From: Aeromicrobium massiliense JC14
GTDB lineage: Bacteria > Actinomycetota > Actinomycetes > Propionibacteriales > Nocardioidaceae
Assembly (NCBI RefSeq): GCF_000312105.1
Contig: NZ_HE978638.1
Location: forward strand, 664,324 to 728,323
DNA: 64,000 nucleotides
Direction: 5' to 3'
Positions 57,922-64,000 of this stretch are shown piece after piece. The notes below the pieces were generated by a model. The model was not told the DNA's origin. It saw only the letters and a program-made list of their open reading frames with translations, and did no database searches. The translations under genes and the position numbers were made by a program. Numbering within the stretch: position 1 is the first letter of the stretch; every line of letters starts with the position of its first letter.

Positions 57922-58841
57922 GGCACTTCCTGCGCGACGACGACCTGAGTCCCGCCGAGCAGCGCGAGGTGCTCGAGCTGGCCCTGGCCATGAAGGCCGA
58001 GCCCTACGCCCGCAAGCCGCTCGCCGGACCCCAGACGGTCGCGGTGCTGTTCGACAAGTCGTCCACCCGCACGCGGGTCTCGTTCGCGGTCGGCATCGCC
58101 GACCTCGGCGGCAACCCGCTGGTCATGGACACCGGCACCACGCAGATCGGTCGCGGCGAGCCGATCGCCGACACCGCGCGCGTGCTCGGCCGCATGACGT
58201 CCGCCGTCGTCTGGCGCACGTACGCCCAGGCCGGCCTGGAGGACATGGCCGCGCACGCCGGCGTCCCGGTGGTGAACGCGCTCAGCGACGACTTCCACCC
58301 GTGCCAGATCCTGGCCGACTGGCTCACCGTGCTGGAGCACAAGGGCACGCTCGCCGGCCTCACCGTCGCCTACCTCGGCGACGGCGCCAACAACATGGGC
58401 CACTCGTACGTGCTCGGCGGCGCCACCGCCGGCATGCACGTCCGCGTGGGGGCCCCGTCGGGCTACCAGCCCGACCCGGCGATCGTCGCCGACGCCCAGC
58501 GGGTCGCCGCGACCACCGGCGGCTCGGTCGTCATCACCGACGACCCGGCCGAGGCGCTGCGCGACGCCGACGTCGTCATCACCGACACCTGGGTCTCCAT
58601 GGGCCAGGAGGACGAGAAGGCCGAGCGGCTCGCGCTGTTCAGCGGCTACTCGATCACCACCGAGGCGATGGGCCTGGCGAGGCCGGACGCGGTCGTCCTG
58701 CACTGCCTGCCGGCCTACCGAGGCCTGGAGATCGCCGCGGACGTCATCGACGGTCCGCAGAGCGTCGTGTGGGACGAGGCGGAGAACCGGCTCCACGCGC
58801 AGAAGGCCGTCCTGGCCTGGCTGCTGGCGAAGGCGTCCTGA
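57918..58841 (+). CDS. argF: Ornithine carbamoyltransferase
   Basis: 307 residues. Carbamoyl-phosphate site SSTRTRVSF at about 47-55, [23 protein letters not shown] (ornithine loop), and HCLPAYRG. It uses carbamoyl phosphate from the carAB genes in the pyr operon 33 kb away. Confidence 0.95.
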   Translation: MRHFLRDDDLSPAEQREVLELALAMKAEPYARKPLAGPQTVAVLFDKSSTRTRVSFAVGIADLGGNPLVMDTGTTQIGRGEPIADTARVLGRMTSAVVWRTYAQAGLEDMAAHAGVPVVNALSDDFHPCQILADWLTVLEHKGTLAGLTVAYLGDGANNMGHSYVLGGATAGMHVRVGAPSGYQPDPAIVADAQRVAATTGGSVVITDDPAEALRDADVVITDTWVSMGQEDEKAERLALFSGYSITTEAMGLARPDAVVLHCLPAYRGLEIAADVIDGPQSVVWDEAENRLHAQKAVLAWLLAKAS

Positions 58842-58843
58842 CC

Positions 58844-60744
<1,901 letters not shown>

Positions 60745-60773
60745 GCCCCCGTGGCGGGCTCGCGGGGCGGCGA

Positions 60774-60779
60774 TAGGCT
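60774..60779 (+). promoter_or_regulatory. -10 element TAGGCT, leaderless type
   Basis: TAGGCT ends 6 nt before the ATG at 60786; no Shine-Dalgarno sequence. Confidence 0.6.
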
Positions 60780-60785
60780 CGCGGC

Positions 60786-61169
60786 ATGACCATCGCGATC
60801 GCCTACCGGCCCGACGCCTACGGCCAGGCGGCCGTCGAGTTCGCCGTGGAGGAGGCGCTGCGCCGTGACGCGACGGTGCTCGTCGTGAACGTCGTCGGCC
60901 CCGGCCCGGACGGCACCACCCCACCGCCGGCCGACCTGTCGGACGTCACCGCGCGGCTGGACCGCGCCGGCATCGCGCACGACGTCGCGCAGGTCGAGGA
61001 CCACGACGTCGTCGGCGCCGTGGTCGACGTGCTGGAGGACCGCGGTGCCGAGCTGCTGGTCATCGGCATGCGCAAGCGCACCCCGGTCGGCAAGCTCATC
61101 ATGGGCGCCGTCGCCCAGCGGCTGATGCTCGACACGTCCATCCCGGTCGTGGCGGTCAAGGCGCCCTGA
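60786..61169 (+). CDS. Universal stress protein (UspA fold)
   Basis: 127 residues, a single Usp domain. AIAYRPDAYGQAAVEFAVEEA at the start and GMRKRTPVGKLIMGAVAQRL near the end. The nucleotide-loop pattern is GxRxxxPVGKxxxGxxA, close to the ATP-binding consensus, so ATP binding is likely. Role unknown; monocistronic leaderless start inferred. The stop overlaps the probable start of the next gene as CTGA. Confidence 0.9.
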   Translation: MTIAIAYRPDAYGQAAVEFAVEEALRRDATVLVVNVVGPGPDGTTPPPADLSDVTARLDRAGIAHDVAQVEDHDVVGAVVDVLEDRGAELLVIGMRKRTPVGKLIMGAVAQRLMLDTSIPVVAVKAP

Positions 61170-61756
61170 GCGAGCTGCCCGTCCTCGACGACGCCCGGTC
61201 CTTGCTCGGCCGGGCGCTGGTCGGTCACGGCGTCACGGTCCTCATCACCGAGGTCGAGGCGTACGCCGGCCCGCTCGACCCCGCCTCGCACGCCTACACC
61301 CGCACGCCGCGGTCGGACATCATGTACGGCCCGCCGTGGCGGCTGTACGTCTACCGCTCCTACGGCCTGCACCACTGCGCGAACGTCGTGACCAGCCCGG
61401 AGGGGGAGGCGTCCGCCGTCCTCGTGCGCGCCGGACGTGTCGTCGAGGGACTCGACCTGGCACGGGAGCGGCGCGGGCCGAAGGTGGCGGACGTGGGGCT
61501 GGCCCGGGGCCCGGGCAACCTCGCCGAGGCGCTCGGCATCACTTTGGAGGACAAGGGCACCGACCTGCTCGACCCCGAGCCCGTGCACCTGGGGGAGCGG
61601 GTCGAGGAGCCGGCCCGCGTCATGGCCGGGCCGCGCGTCGGGGTCAGCAAGGCCGCCGACGCGCCCTGGCGCTTCTGGGTGGACGGCGACCCGACGGTCA
61701 GCGTCTACCGGCGCTCGCCGAGGGCGCCGCGCGCCTCGTCCGTCTCGCCGTCCTGA
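61166..61756 (+). CDS. 3-methyladenine DNA glycosylase (AAG/MPG family), probable CUG start
   Basis: 196 residues if the CTG at 61166 is used. The enzyme excises alkylated purines. VLITEVEAYAGPLDPASHAY holds the catalytic Glu region; MYGPPWRLYVYRSYGLHHCANVV and LARGPGNLAEALGITLEDKG are family motifs, and MAGPRVGVSKAADAPWRFW closes the domain. The frame has no ATG or GTG. TTG 61202 would begin at LLGRALV and cut off the segment SELPVLDDARS that aligns with the N-terminus of mycobacterial Mpg. CTG 61166 restores it and gives a CTGA overlap with the preceding stop; AAGG lies 4 nt upstream. Confidence 0.85.
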   Translation: MSELPVLDDARSLLGRALVGHGVTVLITEVEAYAGPLDPASHAYTRTPRSDIMYGPPWRLYVYRSYGLHHCANVVTSPEGEASAVLVRAGRVVEGLDLARERRGPKVADVGLARGPGNLAEALGITLEDKGTDLLDPEPVHLGERVEEPARVMAGPRVGVSKAADAPWRFWVDGDPTVSVYRRSPRAPRASSVSPS

Positions 61757-61830
61757 GCGGCGGGCAGCGCGCACACGCCGTCGACGCACACGGGCGCGTC
61801 GTCGCCGACCATCTCGAACGGACCGGTCAC
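61705..61830 (-). CDS. 41-residue cysteine-pair small protein downstream of the FrnE-like gene
   Basis: The GTG overlaps the stop of the DsbA-family gene (GTGA). The peptide begins MTGPFEMVGDDAP and contains CVDGVCALP, a CxxxxC pair. Its last third runs antisense over the end of the glycosylase gene. The cysteine motif resembles Cys-Gly/Asp-Cys tails of actinobacterial FrnE proteins, so it may be a detached or frameshifted tail or a small redox/metal partner. No search was possible. Confidence 0.45.
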   Translation of the reverse strand: MTGPFEMVGDDAPVCVDGVCALPAAQDGETDEARGALGERR

Positions 61831-62474
61831 TGCTCGCTCGCCGCCTTCTCGATCGCGCCGGCGAACGTCTCGGGCGACTGCGCCCCGGAGATGCCGTACT
61901 TGCCGTCGACGACGTAGAACGGCACGCCGCCGATGCCGTACCGCATCGCCTGGTCGACGTCGGCCTGGACGGCGTCGGCGTACGTCCCGGCCTCCAGCTC
62001 ACGGACGACCACGTCGCGGTCGAGCCCGACCTCGACGGCCAGGTCGGCGAGCTCGTCGACACGGCCCAGGTGGCGTCCCTGCTCGAAGTAGGCGCGCAGC
62101 AGGCGCTCCTTCATGGCCGGCTGGACGCCGTGCGCCTTGGCCAGGTGCAGCAGCTCGTGCGCCTTGCGGGTGTTCGTGTGCTGCAGGGCGTCGAAGTCGT
62201 AGGCCAGGCCCTCGCCGGCGGCGACCTGGGTCATCTGGCCCAGCATCTGCTCGACCTGCGCGGCGGGCATGCCCTTGTGGCCGGCCAGGAAGTCGACCTC
62301 GCTGCCCTCGAAGTCCACCGGGGTGTCGGGGGCCAGCTCGAACGAGTGGTACTCGACCTCCACCTCCACGCCGTCGCCGAGGGCGGCCACGCCCTGCTCG
62401 AAGCGGCGCTTGCCCACGAAGCACCAGGGGCACGCGATGTCGGACCAGACGTCGACCTTCACTCGTTGAGTCAC
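61827..62474 (-). CDS. DsbA family oxidoreductase (FrnE type)
   Basis: 215 residues. Thioredoxin-fold active site CPWC at residues 15-18 (WSDIACPWCFVGKRR), helical insertion in the middle, and the cis-Pro loop GIGGVPFYVVDGKYGISGAQ. There is no signal peptide, so it acts in the cytoplasm, like FrnE of Deinococcus and Streptomyces. The GTG at 62474 is used; the GTG at 62462 gives the family start MKVDVWSDIACPWC and is equally possible. Divergent from tyrS. Confidence 0.9.
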   Translation of the reverse strand: MTQRVKVDVWSDIACPWCFVGKRRFEQGVAALGDGVEVEVEYHSFELAPDTPVDFEGSEVDFLAGHKGMPAAQVEQMLGQMTQVAAGEGLAYDFDALQHTNTRKAHELLHLAKAHGVQPAMKERLLRAYFEQGRHLGRVDELADLAVEVGLDRDVVVRELEAGTYADAVQADVDQAMRYGIGGVPFYVVDGKYGISGAQSPETFAGAIEKAASEQ

Positions 62475-62514
62475 GATCGGACGAACCGTCGTTCGCCCGG
62501 CCGTATTCCCTCGA

Positions 62515-62520
62515 TAGGCT
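62515..62520 (+). promoter_or_regulatory. -10 element TAGGCT for tyrS
   Basis: TAGGCT gives a leader of about 40 nt before the GTG at 62566, with GGAAAGA as ribosome binding site. Too short for a T-box. Confidence 0.5.
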
Positions 62521-62565
62521 CGAGGCGCCGCGAGAGCCGCGGCACACCGACGAAACGGAAAGACC

Positions 62566-63819
62566 GTGACCCACGTCATCGACGACCTCGAAGCGCGCGG
62601 ACTCATCGCGCACTCGACCGACCTGGACGCGCTCCGGGACGAGATGGACGCGGGGCCCCTGACCTACTACGTGGGCTTCGACCCCACGGCGCCGTCCCTG
62701 CACGTGGGCAACCTCCTGCAGATCCTCACGGCCCGCCGGCTCCAGCTCGCCGGCCACCGCCCGTTGCTGCTCGTCGGCGGCTCGACCGGCCTGATCGGCG
62801 ACCCCAAGCAGAGCGGGGAGCGGGTCATGAACTCCAAGGAGACCGTCGCCGAGTGGGTGGAGCGCATCCGCGGACAGGTCTCCCGCTTCGTCTCCTTCGA
62901 GGGCGACAACGCCGCCGTCCTGGTCAACAACCTGGACTGGACGCAGTCGCTGTCGACGGTGGACTTCCTGCGCGACATCGGCAAGCACTTCCCGGTCAAC
63001 CGCATGCTGGCCCGCGACGTCGTGGCCAGCCGCCTGGAGTCCGGCATCAGCTACACCGAGTTCAGCTACGTCCTGCTCCAGGCGATGGACTACCTCGAGC
63101 TGCACCGCCGCCACGGCTGCGCGCTGCAGACCGGCGGCAGCGACCAATGGGGCAACATCACTGCCGGCGTCGAGCTCGTCCGCCGCGCCGACGGCGACCG
63201 CGTCCACGCGCTGGCCACGCCGCTGATCACCAAGGCCGACGGCACCAAGTTCGGCAAGACCGAGTCCGGCACCATCTGGCTCGACCCGGCGCTCATGAGC
63301 CCGTACGCCTTCTACCAGTCCTGGATCCAGGCCGAGGACCTCAAGGTCGGCGAGTACCTCAAGCAGTTCACCTTCCTCCCGGTCGACGAGATCGACCGGG
63401 TGATGGCCGAGCACGCCGAGCGTCCCGGAGCACGCGCGGCCCAGCGGCTGCTCGCCTCCGAGCTCACCACGCTGGTGCACGGGGAGGACGAGACGCGTGC
63501 CGCCGAGCTCGCGTCGCAGGCGCTGTTCGGCCGCGGCGACCTGACCGAGCTCCCGGCGTCGACCCTCGAGGCCGCGCTGCGCGAGGCCGGGGGAGTCGAG
63601 CTCGACGACGCGCCCACCGTCGTGGACGCGCTCGTCGCCGCCGGTCTGGCCGACAGCAAGTCCGCGGCCCGTCGTGCGGTCGCCGAGGGCGGCGCCTACG
63701 TGAACAACGAGCGGGTCGAGGACCCCGAGCTGACCCTCGCCGGGCACGGCGTCGGCGACTCCGGCTGGGTCGTCCTACGCAAGGGCAAGCGGTCGGTCTC
63801 CGGCGTCCGGCTGCCGTGA
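62566..63819 (+). CDS. tyrS: Tyrosyl-tRNA synthetase
   Basis: 417-residue class I synthetase. The HIGH-like motif is PSLHVGNLL (His46) and the KMSKS-like motif is KFGKT at about 228-232. [18 protein letters not shown] and GGSDQWGNI bind tyrosine. The C-terminal S4 domain ends with [24 protein letters not shown] start. Confidence 0.97.
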   Translation: MTHVIDDLEARGLIAHSTDLDALRDEMDAGPLTYYVGFDPTAPSLHVGNLLQILTARRLQLAGHRPLLLVGGSTGLIGDPKQSGERVMNSKETVAEWVERIRGQVSRFVSFEGDNAAVLVNNLDWTQSLSTVDFLRDIGKHFPVNRMLARDVVASRLESGISYTEFSYVLLQAMDYLELHRRHGCALQTGGSDQWGNITAGVELVRRADGDRVHALATPLITKADGTKFGKTESGTIWLDPALMSPYAFYQSWIQAEDLKVGEYLKQFTFLPVDEIDRVMAEHAERPGARAAQRLLASELTTLVHGEDETRAAELASQALFGRGDLTELPASTLEAALREAGGVELDDAPTVVDALVAAGLADSKSAARRAVAEGGAYVNNERVEDPELTLAGHGVGDSGWVVLRKGKRSVSGVRLP

Positions 63820-63825
63820 CGCGAT

Positions 63826-63855
63826 CCAGGGGCTGCCGACGACGGCAGCCCCTGG
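63826..63855 (+). terminator. Terminator hairpin after tyrS
   Basis: CCAGGGGCTGCCG (63826-63838) pairs perfectly with 63843-63855 over a 4-nt loop, 6 nt after the tyrS stop. Confidence 0.8.
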
Positions 63856-63901
63856 AATTGCAGGCTTTTCGAAGTGTGGCCCAGATGACAGGCACCCCGG
63901 T

Positions 63902-63931
63902 TTGACCAGGCCGGAAACGCGTGTGTAATGT
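63902..63931 (+). promoter_or_regulatory. Strong sigma-A promoter at window end (possible rrn promoter)
   Basis: TTGACC (63902-63907), 18-nt spacer, TAATGT (63926-63931). This is the best -35/-10 pair in the window. No ORF of note follows in the remaining 69 bases. Strength, position after tyrS and a GC-rich untranslated leader suggest an rRNA operon, but the rRNA itself is outside the window. Confidence 0.6.
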
Positions 63932-64000
63932 TCTCTTTGTTGCGCCGCACGGCGGGGCGGAAGGCCTGAGAGGGTCGGCTGTCCGGTGGGCGCAGCGTTT

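Overview
The window is a high-G+C (about 70 percent), densely packed stretch of an actinobacterial chromosome. Gene content and order match the conserved core of Actinobacteria, as remembered for Mycobacterium and Streptomyces: alaS-ruvX-mltG-aroE-aroCKB-pepQ-efp-nusB, pyrRBC-carAB-pyrF-mihF-gmk-rpoZ-coaBC-metK-priA-fmt-rsmB-rpe-rib, and infC-rpmI-rplT-pheST-arg. mIHF, a PriA without helicase motifs and an actinobacterial-type EF-P loop support this. A member of the Nocardioidaceae (Aeromicrobium or Nocardioides relatives) is my best guess, but this is inference.

Layout. 1-5.7 kb: end of hisS, aspS, rarA, a secreted CHAP-domain protein and two small membrane-anchored proteins. 5.7-16.4 kb: alaS, ruvX, mltG, the shikimate genes aroE, aroC, aroK and aroB with a prepilin-peptidase gene inside the group, then pepQ, efp and nusB, closed by a strong terminator. 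16.4-17.6 kb: a lone minus-strand membrane protein. 17.7-26.3 kb: the de novo pyrimidine operon, preceded by a PyrR-binding hairpin that pairs with the pyrR ribosome binding site. 26.3-35.3 kb: mihF, gmk, rpoZ, coaBC, metK, priA, fmt, rsmB and rpe. 35.5-39.1 kb: an FMN riboswitch and ribD-ribE-ribBA-ribH. 39.1-42.2 kb: hisE, hisG, a PH-like protein, an SseB-like protein and a convergent ACT-GNAT gene. 42.2-49.4 kb: infC (AUC start, with a terminator in its leader), rpmI, rplT, an rRNA methyltransferase, a histidine kinase, pheS and pheT. 49.4-51.9 kb: a minus-strand DUF2207-LemA pair. 51.9-60.7 kb: argG-C-J-B-D-F-R-H. 60.8-63.8 kb: a universal stress protein, an alkyladenine DNA glycosylase, a FrnE-type DsbA protein with a 41-residue companion, and tyrS. 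The window ends just after a strong promoter that probably drives an rRNA operon.

The genes are mostly housekeeping: aminoacyl-tRNA synthetases, translation factors, and the shikimate, pyrimidine, arginine and riboflavin pathways. I saw no prophage, insertion sequence, CRISPR array or tRNA gene. The interesting signals are regulatory and small-scale. A recurring TAGGCT-like -10 hexamer lies 6-7 nt before about ten start codons that lack a Shine-Dalgarno sequence, which suggests leaderless transcription. There is an RNA hairpin for pyrR, a leader terminator for infC, two tiny ORFs wedged with start-stop overlaps into the arg operon, a set of related intergenic palindromes at 32-35 kb, and a probable CUG start.

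Translational coupling is pervasive: more than twenty neighbouring pairs share ATGA, GTGA or TGATG junctions.
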